Positions 8,008 to 16,911 of a DNA stretch of 64,000 nucleotides are shown here, one piece after another. Numbering within the stretch: position 1 is the stretch's first letter; each line of letters starts with the position of its first letter. A program made the translations under genes and the position numbers. The notes under the pieces were generated by a model. The model saw nothing but the letters and a program-made list of their open reading frames with translations, made no database searches and was not told the origin of the DNA. The DNA is taken from contig JAFLVN010000005.1 in the NCBI GenBank assembly GCA_022508285.1, forward strand, positions 43,035 to 107,034. The letters run 5' to 3'. This DNA comes from Clostridiales bacterium (GTDB taxonomy: Bacteria > Bacillota > Clostridia > Christensenellales > Borkfalkiaceae).

Positions 8008-8496
8008 TCAATCCTTCATGTACTTTTCGAGAATACCGGGGACGTCTTTTGCGGTAAGTTTACCGTAAACTTCGCCGTCGACAATCATGACGGGCGCAAG
8101 TCCGCAGGCGCCTACGCAACGGCAGCTCTCGATGGAGAATTTTCTGTCGGGCGTGCACTCGCCGCAGCGAATGCCAAGCTTACTTTCAACCGCCTCCAGA
8201 AGTTTATCCGAGCCCTTAACGTAGCATGCGGTGCCGAGGCAGATGCTTACGTTGTGCTTGCCCTTGGGGCTAAGCGAGAACTGGGAATAGAAAGTGGCCA
8301 CTCCGAACACTTCGGCAAGAGAAACGTTAAGCCCTTCGGCTATAACAGTTTGAACTTCGATGGGCAGATATCCGTAGATGTTCTGCGCCTCGTGAAGAAC
8401 GGGCATAAGTGCGCCCGCCTTGCCGCGGTGTTTGTCAATACAGCTTTTCAGGGCGGCAGCCTGTTCAGGCGTGCCCTCAAAGGTTATTTCTGACAT
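8008..8496 (-). CDS. hydC: [2Fe-2S] thioredoxin-like hydrogenase subunit (NuoE-like, HydC)
   Basis: The 162-residue subunit links the flavoprotein to the hydrogenase. The N-terminal helical bundle (GALMPVLHEAQNIYGYLP) is followed by the thioredoxin-like domain. Its four cluster Cys are in SICLGTACYVKG and ESCRCVGACGLAPVM. It is the first gene of the hyd operon, with an AGGAG site before the ATG and a promoter just upstream. Confidence 0.95.
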   Translation of the reverse strand: MSEITFEGTPEQAAALKSCIDKHRGKAGALMPVLHEAQNIYGYLPIEVQTVIAEGLNVSLAEVFGVATFYSQFSLSPKGKHNVSICLGTACYVKGSDKLLEAVESKLGIRCGECTPDRKFSIESCRCVGACGLAPVMIVDGEVYGKLTAKDVPGILEKYMKD

Positions 8497-8534
8497 TATT
8501 CACTCCTATAAAATAAATATTTTAGTCAACGTAT

Positions 8535-8563
8535 ATTATAACAGACCATTTATAAAAATACAA
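8535..8563 (-). promoter_or_regulatory. hydCBA promoter
   Basis: On the minus strand TTGTAT (8558-8563) and TATAAT (8535-8540) are spaced by 17 bases, about 38 bases upstream of the hydC ATG. Confidence 0.75.
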
Positions 8564-8644
8564 TGGTTTTTCCGCAAAAAATAACAAAATATATACACAA
8601 TTTTTTGGCAACGATTGATAATTCTTCCTGCCGACAGAAAACGG

Positions 8645-8678
8645 ACTCCGCAGAGCGCATTTTGCGCTCTGCGGAGTT
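8645..8678 (-). terminator. Terminator downstream of the feo operon
   Basis: ACTCCGCAGAGCGCA (8645-8659) pairs with TGCGCTCTGCGGAGT (8664-8678), followed on the minus strand by CCGTTTTC. It separates the feo operon from the hyd promoter. Confidence 0.75.
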
Positions 8679-8737
8679 TAACGTATTAAAAAATCAGAGA
8701 GTGAATGAATGTGTAAGTTGTTTTATTTTCGGAGGAG

Positions 8738-8890
8738 CTACTCGTCTTTCTTGCATTTATCGCAGGCGGAGCACCCCTCGCAGCCGCATCCACAGCCCTT
8801 ATGTTTTACCTTGCGCCATATTATAACGCCGACGGCGGCAACCACCGCAACGGACACCAAAACTATAACGGCTATATCTACCGCACCCAT
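8738..8890 (-). CDS. FeoB-associated Cys-rich membrane protein
   Basis: The 50-residue product has one N-terminal membrane helix (VDIAVIVLVSVAVVAAVGVI) and a cytoplasmic tail with six Cys in 16 residues (KGCGCGCEGCSACDKCKKDE). This is the known small FeoB-associated protein that follows feoB in many anaerobes and probably helps ferrous iron handling. It starts one base after the feoB stop codon, and its ATG has a ribosome binding site (GGAAG) inside the end of feoB. Confidence 0.85.
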   Translation of the reverse strand: MGAVDIAVIVLVSVAVVAAVGVIIWRKVKHKGCGCGCEGCSACDKCKKDE

Positions 8891-8891
8891 A

Positions 8892-11174
8892 TTACTTCCT
8901 CTTTCTGCGGAAAATTGCGCATATATCGAATTTTCCGAGATTTCTTAAAATTATCAGCGTTGTCACTACTGCTGCAACAGCCAACCAGATGAACAGCGTC
9001 CACCACCAGCTGCCCACCGTATATATTATACTTGAAACGGTATACGAAGTTGCTACCCAGAACAAAACCGTCCACTTGAACTTGCCCTTGGGAAGCTCCG
9101 CCTTAGCCGTGGCGCACGCCGCAAAGCAGGGGATTGTGGTCATGTTGAAGGCGATAAAGGCTATCAGAGCTGGGATTGTTATGCCCGTGTTCTGTATCAT
9201 TATCACGGCTTCCTCTATGCCTTCGTCGGTGCCTTCAAAACCCGCCACTATGCATGCTGCGAGAGTCGCAAAGGTGGCTATTACGTTTTCTTTGGCGATA
9301 AGACCGGTGATTGCGGCAACCGCAAACACCCAACCCCAAGAGCCGAGCTGCGAGCCGAAGCCCAATGGAGTGAACAGAGGTTGAATTAATTTGCCTACGG
9401 AAGCTAAAATCGAGTCCTCCATAGTCAACACTTCGCCAAATCTGCCGACCTTTTCGCCGTCGATAAACTTCCAGTCCCAGGTTATGCTGGAAAGTAGCCA
9501 TATAATTACCGTTGAAGCAAATATAATCGTAAACGCTTTCTTTATAAAGTGTTTGGTTTTATCCCACAGGTGCAGCATCAGATTTTTGGAGCCGGGGAGA
9601 TGATAGGCTGGCAACTCCATTATAAACGGAGGCGTTTCGCCCTTTAAGGTGGTATTGCGCATAAGCAACACTGCAATTATTGCCGTGCACACGCCCAAAA
9701 CGTACATACCGAACGTTATAACGTCTGCGTTACCTACTCCGAATGCAGTTACTATGCCGCCCGCAATGGCAGTGAGTATGGGAAGTTTTGCCCCGCACGA
9801 GAAGAAAGGAATTACTCTTATGGTTGCAGTCCTCTCCTTATCGTCGGCAAGAGTTCTCGTATTGACCGTTGCGGGAAGGGAACAGCCGAAGCCCATAATC
9901 ATGGGCATAAACGCCCTGCCCGAAAGCCCGAAGCGGCGGAAAATTCTATCGAGTACAAAGGCAATTCTTGCCATGTAGCCCGAGTCTTCGAGTATAGAGA
10001 AGAATAAGAACAACAAAAGTATCTGAGGCAGGAAGCCCAAAACTGCAAATATACCGCTCAAAATACCGTCGCCTACAAGCCCCGTCGCCCATGCCGCGGC
10101 TCCGCCGTTCTCCATAGCCCCAACAATAACGTCAAGAAGCGAGCCGGTTGCAGCGTCTAATGCGTTAAAAAGAATTACGCCCGGTGAGAACACCGCCCCG
10201 TCGTAGAACACGGCAAGCGTTTGGGCAGCCCCGCCGCTGAGCCCAAGCTCCTCCACCGTGGGGAGGGGCGTACCCGCCGCATTCGCTATTGCGCCTATGT
10301 AAAACAGGTCTTCCGAGAACGTAAGGTGGAAAATAGCAAAGAGTACAACGACAAATATGGGAATAGCCCATATGCGGTGGGTTAAAACTCTGTCGATTTT
10401 GTCGGATTTCGTGAGCGCCTCCCTGTTGGCTTTCACTTTTGCCGTGGCGAGGTTTGAAGATATGTATTTATATCTCTCGTCGGCGATTACCGCCTCCATG
10501 TCGGCACCCTTCGCCGCCTTTTCGAGCGCAGCTTTCGCTCCCTTCCTTTCAAGCTCTATTTCGTCGCTTTCAAGAAGTTTTATCGCATGGAACAGCGGTG
10601 ACGACACGCCGTCCGCCTCGTAATACGCCCGAGCGACGGCTATTTCGCTTTTCAATGCGCTATCGAGAACAGTTGCGCCTTTGCGTGTTCCGGGCATTGC
10701 CGCAGCACGCTCCATGAGCTGTTTTATTCCCGAGCTCTTCAACGCCGAAATGGCAACCACAGGCACGCCGAGCGCCTCTTCAAGAGCCTTTGCGTCAACC
10801 TTGTCGCCCACCTTTTCCACCTCGTCCATCATGTTGAGGGCGATAATCACGGGTACGTCCATTTCAAGGAGCTGTGTCGTGAGGTACAGGTTTCTTTCGA
10901 GATTTGTAGCGTCAACTATGTTTATTATGCCGTAGGGCTTTTCGTCGAGAATATAGTTTCGGGATATGACTTCCTCGGGGGTGTAGGGTGAAAGGGAATA
11001 TATTCCGGGCAAATCGACGATTGCCACATGTTCCTTGCCGCCCTTGTACACTCCCTCCTTTTTATCGACGGTTACACCCGGCCAGTTGCCGACGTGCGCC
11101 GTCGAACCCGTAAGGGCGTTGAATAGCGTTGTCTTTCCGCAGTTGGGATTTCCCGCAAGTGCAAAAGTTTTCAT
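8892..11174 (-). CDS. feoB: Ferrous iron transport protein B
   Basis: The 760-residue protein imports Fe2+ across the membrane. An N-terminal G domain has G1 GNPNCGKTT (residues 8-16), G3 DLPGIYSL and G4 ALNMMDE, followed by a helical GDI-like domain to about residue 265. The membrane part begins near residue 270 and carries the gate motifs, including YMARIAFVLDR and GFGCSLPA. Its ATG overlaps the feoA stop codon by four bases, so translation is coupled. Confidence 0.96.
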   Translation of the reverse strand: MKTFALAGNPNCGKTTLFNALTGSTAHVGNWPGVTVDKKEGVYKGGKEHVAIVDLPGIYSLSPYTPEEVISRNYILDEKPYGIINIVDATNLERNLYLTTQLLEMDVPVIIALNMMDEVEKVGDKVDAKALEEALGVPVVAISALKSSGIKQLMERAAAMPGTRKGATVLDSALKSEIAVARAYYEADGVSSPLFHAIKLLESDEIELERKGAKAALEKAAKGADMEAVIADERYKYISSNLATAKVKANREALTKSDKIDRVLTHRIWAIPIFVVVLFAIFHLTFSEDLFYIGAIANAAGTPLPTVEELGLSGGAAQTLAVFYDGAVFSPGVILFNALDAATGSLLDVIVGAMENGGAAAWATGLVGDGILSGIFAVLGFLPQILLLFLFFSILEDSGYMARIAFVLDRIFRRFGLSGRAFMPMIMGFGCSLPATVNTRTLADDKERTATIRVIPFFSCGAKLPILTAIAGGIVTAFGVGNADVITFGMYVLGVCTAIIAVLLMRNTTLKGETPPFIMELPAYHLPGSKNLMLHLWDKTKHFIKKAFTIIFASTVIIWLLSSITWDWKFIDGEKVGRFGEVLTMEDSILASVGKLIQPLFTPLGFGSQLGSWGWVFAVAAITGLIAKENVIATFATLAACIVAGFEGTDEGIEEAVIMIQNTGITIPALIAFIAFNMTTIPCFAACATAKAELPKGKFKWTVLFWVATSYTVSSIIYTVGSWWWTLFIWLAVAAVVTTLIILRNLGKFDICAIFRRKRK

Positions 11175-11404
11175 TTAAGTTCAACCTCCACGCACGCCGC
11201 CTCTCCTTTACGGAGCGTGAGCTCGTATCCGCGTATAGTAATTTCGATAGGGTCGCCCAAAGGCGCTTTTTTGCGCATCGTAAGCTCCGCACCGGGAGTC
11301 ACCCCCATGTCGAAGAGCCTTCGGCGGATTCTGCCTTCGCCCGATACGCCCGTTATTTTACCGCTCTCTCCAACGGTAAAATCGCTCAGTAATTTTACTG
11401 CCAT
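11171..11404 (-). CDS. feoA: FeoA protein, copy next to feoB
   Basis: The 77-residue SH3-like protein supports FeoB transport activity. Family features are RRRLFDMGVTPGAELTM and PIEITIRGYELTLRKGEA. It overlaps the start of feoB by four bases. Confidence 0.93.
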   Translation of the reverse strand: MAVKLLSDFTVGESGKITGVSGEGRIRRRLFDMGVTPGAELTMRKKAPLGDPIEITIRGYELTLRKGEAACVEVELK

Positions 11405-11453
11405 AAAAACTCCTTATTTGAAACTTAACCTTGGTTTATATTTTAGCCGTAAA

Positions 11454-11479
11454 TTTACGGCGGTCTGAGCCGCCGTAAA
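11454..11479. repeat. Inverted repeat between the two feoA genes
   Basis: TTTACGGCGG (11454-11463) pairs with CCGCCGTAAA (11470-11479). It could be a partial terminator or a processing site that reduces feoA1-feoB expression relative to the first gene. Confidence 0.55.
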
Positions 11480-11487
11480 AAACTTTT

Positions 11488-11700
11488 TTACGCAACCAGA
11501 ATTTTGCCTGCAAGCGTTCTGTCTAAACAGAGCCTGCCTTCCTTCACAATGACAATCACGTTGCCGCCCGTGGAGGAAATAAGTGTAATTTTGCCTCCCT
11601 CGCATATGCCGAGTTCGTGCAGGTGCTTTTTAATTTTGTCTTCCGCCGCCACTTTTCTGACTAAAAGCTCACGTCCGGCGGGCGCTATAGCTATGGGCAT
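11488..11700 (-). CDS. feoA: FeoA-domain protein, promoter-proximal copy
   Basis: The 70-residue product is a second FeoA/SH3-like protein (KKHLHELGICEGGKITLI, EGRLCLDRTLAGKILV). Two feoA genes before feoB are common in Clostridia. It is the first gene of the feo operon and has its own strong promoter. Confidence 0.88.
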   Translation of the reverse strand: MPIAIAPAGRELLVRKVAAEDKIKKHLHELGICEGGKITLISSTGGNVIVIVKEGRLCLDRTLAGKILVA

Positions 11701-11742
11701 TAGACACCTCTAAAAATTAATCAAGGTTTATTTTCATAACTC

Positions 11743-11770
11743 ATTATATCACAATTTATCTGATTGTCAA
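11743..11770 (-). promoter_or_regulatory. feo operon promoter
   Basis: On the minus strand TTGACA (11765-11770) and TATAAT (11743-11748) are spaced by 16 bases, both consensus. I see no certain iron-repressor box. Confidence 0.8.
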
Positions 11771-11818
11771 GCAAAAAATAACCAAAGTTAAGTTTTTCTG
11801 AAAAAATTTTTTACAATA

Positions 11819-11848
11819 CAAAAAGGCAGGTCGGATGCCTGCCTTTTT
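11819..11848. terminator. Terminator of the hut operon
   Basis: AAAAAGGCAGG pairs with CCTGCCTTTTT, with A and T tracts on both sides. It follows fchA. Confidence 0.9.
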
Positions 11849-11877
11849 AGTAATACGGTTTTATAAAAATTTTAATT

Positions 11878-12504
11878 TTATAAAATTTCGAGGGTGGCTT
11901 TATAGATTTCGTCCGCTTGCTTTTGAGCGGCTTTTACCATCTCTTCGCCTTTTGTGCGGAATTCATTTGCTTTTGCTTCGTCCTTAACTCCACCCAAATT
12001 TATAAGCACGTTGAGCCAAGCACCCTTCATGCAGGTAATCAGATTGAGGGCGGAAACGCCTAAATCGCTTGCCGCATTGGTGTTGGAATGTCCTATCAGG
12101 GCTTTTGAATATTGCAAAGCTTCAAGGCAAAGCTTCATCGTTTCGAACGGAACCTGGGTTGCGACCAAGGTTGCGTCTGCAATTGCCTTTGAGCGAGCCG
12201 CCTTTTCTTCGTCCGTTTCCTTGGGAAGCTTAAAAGCCGCCGAAACAAGATTAAACGCTTCGGTGTCTTTATCTACCTGTTGTAAGAGTGCATCTTTGAG
12301 CTTTGAAGCTTTTACGGCGACCTCCGCACACAGTTCCTGGTCGTCGGGATATTTCTTTTTGCCTATGGTAAGACCTGCCACCATGGAGACAAGCGCCGCT
12401 CCCTGCGCTCCGCAGAGTGCGCTGGCGCTGCCGCCGCCGGGTGCGGGTGCGTCCGAATTCAACAAGTCTAAATATGAAGTGACGGTCATGTCTACTAATT
12501 TCAT
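11878..12504 (-). CDS. fchA: Formimidoyltetrahydrofolate cyclodeaminase
   Basis: The 208-residue enzyme converts 5-formimino-THF to 5,10-methenyl-THF and ammonia. The family signature is the N-terminal APAPGGGSASALCGAQGAAL (residues 19-38), and the helical remainder matches the cyclodeaminase family in length. It is the last gene of the hut operon and overlaps hutI by four bases. It completes the route from histidine to a one-carbon folate. Confidence 0.93.
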   Translation of the reverse strand: MKLVDMTVTSYLDLLNSDAPAPGGGSASALCGAQGAALVSMVAGLTIGKKKYPDDQELCAEVAVKASKLKDALLQQVDKDTEAFNLVSAAFKLPKETDEEKAARSKAIADATLVATQVPFETMKLCLEALQYSKALIGHSNTNAASDLGVSALNLITCMKGAWLNVLINLGGVKDEAKANEFRTKGEEMVKAAQKQADEIYKATLEIL

Positions 12505-13739
12505 GCTATTATTTCTCCTTTTTTGATTACTGTTTTAACCTGGTTACTGCCGAAGCGGTAGCATATCATCTCAAAATTGGGCGCATCCCATAATACAAGG
12601 TCTGCTTGCTTGCCCACCTCGATACTGCCTATCGAATCTCCCCTGTTTATTGCACAAGCCGCATTGAGCGTGACGGCAGAAAGTATTTCTTCGGGAAGCA
12701 TACGGTATTTGAGATATCCGAGGTTGATTGCAAACTGCAAATTGAGCGAAGGACAGGAGCCCGGATTGAAGTCTGAAGCTATCGCCACGGGAATACCCTT
12801 TTCGATCATTTGCCTTGCGGGGGCATAGGTTTTGTTCAGATAGAAGGAAGTTGCGGGAAGGAGCGCCGCCGTAACGCCCCCCTTTGCCATACTGTCTATT
12901 CCCTGCCCGTCGGTTGCGATAAGGTGCTCGGCTGAAATCGCTTTGAGCTCTCCCGCAAGCACCGCTCCACCTATCGCCTCGATTTCGTCGGCGTGGATTT
13001 TGCTTTTAAAACCGAGTTTTTGCGCCGAGAGCAACATTTTTCTGCTCTGCTCTACGTCGAACACCGAGTCCTCGCAAAAGACGTCGCAAAACTCTGCAAG
13101 ATTTTGTTTTTTTACTTCGGGCAAAACGACGTCGCAAAGATAATTTATGTATTCGTCGGGCTTGCCTTTGTACTCGGGCGGAATTGCGTGCGCCCCCAAA
13201 AAGGTAGAAACCACGTCCATCGGGGTTTCTTCGTTCAGCCTTTTGTTTACACGGAGCTGTTTGAGTTCGTCGTTTAGGTTGAGCCCGTATCCGCTCTTGG
13301 ATTCTACGGTGGTAACTCCGTTCAAGAGCATTTCTTTGATAAATCCTTTGCTCTTTTCAAAGAGTTCGTCCTCGCTCATCTCACGGGTATGGCGTACGGT
13401 ATCCAAAATTCCGCCGCCCGCTTTGAGAATATCCAAATACGTTGCGCCGCGGAGTTTTAAAGGTATCTCGTTGTGCCTCCACCCCCCGAAAACAAGGTGC
13501 GTGTGGCAATCGACAAGCCCGGGAGTTACCAAGCAGTTCTGAGCGTCGATAACTTTGCAGTCACTTGACAATTTTTCGGGGAGCTCGCCGTCCCTGTAGA
13601 TTGCGGCAATTTTTCCGTTTTCTATAAGGACAGCCGCATTATTGAGTTTGGCATTTTGCGCCTGCCCGCTTCCCTTAAGACTGCTTTTGCCTATCGGCGT
13701 TTGAAGCACGCCGATATTTTTTATCAAAATATTCTTCAT
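12501..13739 (-). CDS. hutI: Imidazolonepropionase
   Basis: The 412-residue metal-dependent amidohydrolase opens the imidazolone ring to give N-formimino-glutamate. Metal ligands are in DCHTHLVFGG near residue 78 and KIHADEIEAIGG near residue 247, with TSFYLNKTYAPAR and ASDFNPGSCPS later. Length is normal. It lies six bases after ftcD. Confidence 0.96.
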   Translation of the reverse strand: MKNILIKNIGVLQTPIGKSSLKGSGQAQNAKLNNAAVLIENGKIAAIYRDGELPEKLSSDCKVIDAQNCLVTPGLVDCHTHLVFGGWRHNEIPLKLRGATYLDILKAGGGILDTVRHTREMSEDELFEKSKGFIKEMLLNGVTTVESKSGYGLNLNDELKQLRVNKRLNEETPMDVVSTFLGAHAIPPEYKGKPDEYINYLCDVVLPEVKKQNLAEFCDVFCEDSVFDVEQSRKMLLSAQKLGFKSKIHADEIEAIGGAVLAGELKAISAEHLIATDGQGIDSMAKGGVTAALLPATSFYLNKTYAPARQMIEKGIPVAIASDFNPGSCPSLNLQFAINLGYLKYRMLPEEILSAVTLNAACAINRGDSIGSIEVGKQADLVLWDAPNFEMICYRFGSNQVKTVIKKGEIIA

Positions 13740-13745
13740 CTTAAA

Positions 13746-14642
13746 TTATAAAATGTGGTTTTCTAATACTTGCTTGTCGAAATCAAATTGTTCTATCTGC
13801 AAATAGTATTCTGCCGAATCGATAAGCGCCTGCATGGGCGTGAGTCCTATTATTTCCGTTCCTATTACGTGCACTCCCCAACGTGCTGCCTCGGCTTTTG
13901 TGAGTTCGAGAACACGGTATAAGGGAGTTTTGTGGAAGTTGGTCATATTGATGGAAACCTGCGCCACGTTTCTTTCTTCAAGCATAACTCCGAGCGCTTT
14001 AACGCAATCGAAGCCACCGCTGCTGCGACGAAGTATTTTTGCTATTTTGCTTGCAATTTCTACGTCTGAAGTGGAGAGGTTTATGTTGAAAGCAACGAGG
14101 GGCATACGCGCGCCCACTGCAACAACGCCCGCAGTAGGGTTGATTGTTCTGCCGCCAAAGTCGGGCTCCCATTCGGGTTCCTTTACCTTTTGAGCCATTC
14201 CCTCGAACTGGCCCTTTCTGATTGCCGCAAGATTTACTCTGTGGGGAGCGCTTGCCGAATCCTCGTATAAGAATACGGGGATTTTTGCCTCTTCCCAAAC
14301 CCTCTTTGCAACCTTTTTGGAGAGCTCGACAGCTTCGGCAACTTCCATTTCCTTAATGGGGATAAAGGGAATTACGTCGACGGCGCCCATTCTGGGGTGC
14401 TCGCCCTGGTGTTTATTGAGGTCGATGAGCTCAGCCGCCTTTTTTGCCACGCCTACCGCCGCCTCGGCTACGCCTTCGGGATTGCCCAAAAAGGTTATTA
14501 CGGTGCGGTTGTGGGAGGCGTCGCTGCTGTAATCGAGCAGGGTTACGCCCTTTACCGCTCTTACCTGGTCTATTACAGCCTCTATTATCTTAGTGTTTCT
14601 ACCCTCGCTTATGTTGGGTACGCATTCAACTATTTTTGCCAT
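13746..14642 (-). CDS. ftcD: Glutamate formimidoyltransferase
   Basis: The 298-residue enzyme moves the formimino group from N-formimino-glutamate to THF. Signatures are MAKIVECVPNISEGRN at the start and GEHPRMGAVDVIPFIPI near residue 77. The ATG at 14642 is preferred because AAAGGAG lies just upstream and the family begins there; the frame is open for 47 further codons upstream, within the repeat. The cyclodeaminase is a separate gene (fchA), unlike the fused mammalian enzyme. Confidence 0.95.
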   Translation of the reverse strand: MAKIVECVPNISEGRNTKIIEAVIDQVRAVKGVTLLDYSSDASHNRTVITFLGNPEGVAEAAVGVAKKAAELIDLNKHQGEHPRMGAVDVIPFIPIKEMEVAEAVELSKKVAKRVWEEAKIPVFLYEDSASAPHRVNLAAIRKGQFEGMAQKVKEPEWEPDFGGRTINPTAGVVAVGARMPLVAFNINLSTSDVEIASKIAKILRRSSGGFDCVKALGVMLEERNVAQVSINMTNFHKTPLYRVLELTKAEAARWGVHVIGTEIIGLTPMQALIDSAEYYLQIEQFDFDKQVLENHIL

Positions 14643-14696
14643 TTTAATATTCTCCTTTTCTAAAAAATTTCGTTCTTGAGGCGACCGATATTTTTT

Positions 14697-14846
14697 CGAT
14701 TTTGGGAGGCTCTGCCTCCCTGCCCGCAATCTTAGTCGCCCTAATATTATATAATTGCGGGCATTCCCTCCGCTGAGGCGCATGTGTGCGCAAATTGGGT
14801 TGTGCTGCGCAAAAGCGTGGTTTTGCTTGCACCGTTAATTATTTAC
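14697..14846. repeat. 150-bp repeat family B, copy 1 (inside the hut operon)
   Basis: The element begins with GGGAGGCTCTGCCTCCC and GCCCGCAAT...ATTGCGGGC inverted repeats. It continues with GAGGCGCA, TGCGCAAATTGGG and GCTTGCACCGTTAATTATT. A second copy at 39729-39876 aligns over its whole length. It sits between hutU and ftcD. Confidence 0.8.
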
Positions 14847-14877
14847 AAAATTACTTTATGTAATTAAATAAATCGTA

Positions 14878-16899
14878 TTATTTTAAATTTTTTGTTAAAC
14901 GTTCGATGAGCTCGTCCGAAACAAGATAGGGTATAGTGACGTGCGCTTCTTTTCCATACTTTTTATTGTAATCAATGACCGTTTCAATCGAGTGCTCGTT
15001 TCTTGCCCAGTTGCGGCGGGCAACGCCACCCATAACGTCCCACATCATTGCGCTCTTTATAATTTCGTCCACTCTCTCGCTTCCGTCAAGAATAAGTCCG
15101 AAACCGCCGTTAATCGACTTACCTATTCCCACGCCGCCTCCGTTGTGGAGAGCGCAGAGGCTCATTCCCCTTGCGGCGTTTCCGGCAAAGCACTGCGTTG
15201 CCATATCCGCCATAACGTTGCTGCCGTCCTTTATGTTGGAGGTCTCCCTGAAAGGAGAGTCCGTGCCCGATACGTCGTGGTGGTCGCGCCCTAACATAAC
15301 TGGACCGATTTCGCCCTTTCTTACAAGCTCGTTGAATTTAAGGGCTATGCGTGTTCTGCCCTCCGCATCCTGATATAAAATTCTTGCCTGCGTTCCCACG
15401 ACGAGCTTATTTTTCTCGGCGTCCTTTATCCAGATGTAGTTATCCCTGTCTTGGAAGCGTCTGTTGGGGTCGATGCAATCCATTGCCGCTTTATCGGTCT
15501 TGCGCAAATCCTCCGCTTTGCCCGAAAGACATACCCAGCGGAAAGGACCGTAGCCGTAGTCAAACAGCATAGGACCCATAATATCCTCGACGTAAGAGGG
15601 GAATATAAATCCGTCCTTTTCGTCTATACCGTTTTTGGAAATCTCTTTAACGCCGCTGTCGTATATGGCTTTCATAAAGGAATTGCCGTAGTCGAAGAAA
15701 TAAGTTCCTTTCTTTGTAAGGCGGCAAATTACTTCAAAGTGCTTTCTTAGAGACTCGTTTACCTTTTTGATAAAGCCCTGTCTGTCGTCGTGCAGCATCT
15801 GCGTACGCTGCTCGAATGTGAGACCCTGCGGGCAATAGCCGCCGTTGTATGCGTTGTGGCAGGAGGTCTGATCGGATAAGAGATCTATTTTGAAGTTGAT
15901 TTTGTCGGCGTACTCTAGTAAATCGACTATATTGCCGTGGTAAGCTATCGAAATGGTAGTTTTATCTTTAATATTTTTCTTGGCAATCTCAAAGACTTCG
16001 GCAAGGTTATCGCTTATTACGTTTACCCAGCCCTGATTGTATCTTGTCTGTATTCTCGAAAGGTCGACTTCGGCAAAAATACCGACGGCGTTTGCAATAT
16101 TTGCGGCTTTGGGCTGAGCTCCGCTCATTCCGCCCAAGCCCGAAGAAACGAATGTCCGCCCCTGCAAATCCCCTTTTTCGGAAATTCCCAAAAATTTTCT
16201 TCCCGCACCGAGAATGGTGTTGAAAGTTCCGTGAACTATTCCCTGAGGTCCTATGTACATCCAGCCGCCGGCAGTCATCTGTCCGTAGTTTGCAACGCCC
16301 ATCTGTTCGGCTATTTCCCAATCGTCCATATTGTCGAACATGCCGACCATCAGTGCGTTGGTTATTATTACCCTAGGAGCGGAGGGTTTAGAAGGGAATA
16401 GTCCCAAAGGATGACCCGATTCTATTACCAAGGTCTGATTTTCGGTCAGCTCTTCGAGATATTTTTTTATAAGGCGGTACTGCAACCAGTTCTGACAGGG
16501 CTGACCCGTTTCGCCGTAGGTTACGAGCTCGTAGGGATAGAGCGCAATCTCGAAATCGAGATTGTTGTCTATCATAACCTGAAAAGCCTTGCCCTCTATG
16601 CACTTGCCCTTGTATTCGTCGATGGGCTTGCCGTATATTCTGCCCTGCGGTCTATAGCGGTAAGCGTAAATCCTGCCCCTCGTTTTAAGCTCCTCCAAAA
16701 ACTCGGGAGCGAGCTTTTCGTGAAGCTCCTCGGGAACATATCGGAGAGCGTTTCTCAAAGCCAACTCTGTCTGCGCCTTGGTTAAACGGTATCCCCTGTC
16801 GGGCGCACGGCGTTTATCTGCTTCGAACGTAGGATATTCAGGCAGTATGTTGTCCAGTTTTATTGTCATTGCCCCGCTTATATCTCTGTTGTTTATCAT
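14878..16899 (-). CDS. hutU: Urocanate hydratase
   Basis: The 673-residue NAD-dependent enzyme converts urocanate to imidazolonepropionate. It is the longer form seen in Clostridia (about 670 rather than 555 residues). Conserved stretches include YNQGWVNVISDN, GYCPQGLTFEQRT and RDHHDVSGTDSPFRETS. It lies 12 bases after hutH. A 235-base gap holding a repeat separates it from ftcD, so the downstream genes may be partly uncoupled. Confidence 0.95.
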   Translation of the reverse strand: MINNRDISGAMTIKLDNILPEYPTFEADKRRAPDRGYRLTKAQTELALRNALRYVPEELHEKLAPEFLEELKTRGRIYAYRYRPQGRIYGKPIDEYKGKCIEGKAFQVMIDNNLDFEIALYPYELVTYGETGQPCQNWLQYRLIKKYLEELTENQTLVIESGHPLGLFPSKPSAPRVIITNALMVGMFDNMDDWEIAEQMGVANYGQMTAGGWMYIGPQGIVHGTFNTILGAGRKFLGISEKGDLQGRTFVSSGLGGMSGAQPKAANIANAVGIFAEVDLSRIQTRYNQGWVNVISDNLAEVFEIAKKNIKDKTTISIAYHGNIVDLLEYADKINFKIDLLSDQTSCHNAYNGGYCPQGLTFEQRTQMLHDDRQGFIKKVNESLRKHFEVICRLTKKGTYFFDYGNSFMKAIYDSGVKEISKNGIDEKDGFIFPSYVEDIMGPMLFDYGYGPFRWVCLSGKAEDLRKTDKAAMDCIDPNRRFQDRDNYIWIKDAEKNKLVVGTQARILYQDAEGRTRIALKFNELVRKGEIGPVMLGRDHHDVSGTDSPFRETSNIKDGSNVMADMATQCFAGNAARGMSLCALHNGGGVGIGKSINGGFGLILDGSERVDEIIKSAMMWDVMGGVARRNWARNEHSIETVIDYNKKYGKEAHVTIPYLVSDELIERLTKNLK

Positions 16900-16911
16900 A
16901 TTTTATACTCC

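Noticed and set aside
12931..13542. Plus-strand frames inside hutI
   Set aside because: They are antisense shadows caused by codon bias and have no ribosome binding sites.
14643..14783. Longer ftcD start giving 345 residues
   Set aside because: The extra residues are translated from the intergenic repeat, while a strong ribosome binding site and the family start lie at 14642.
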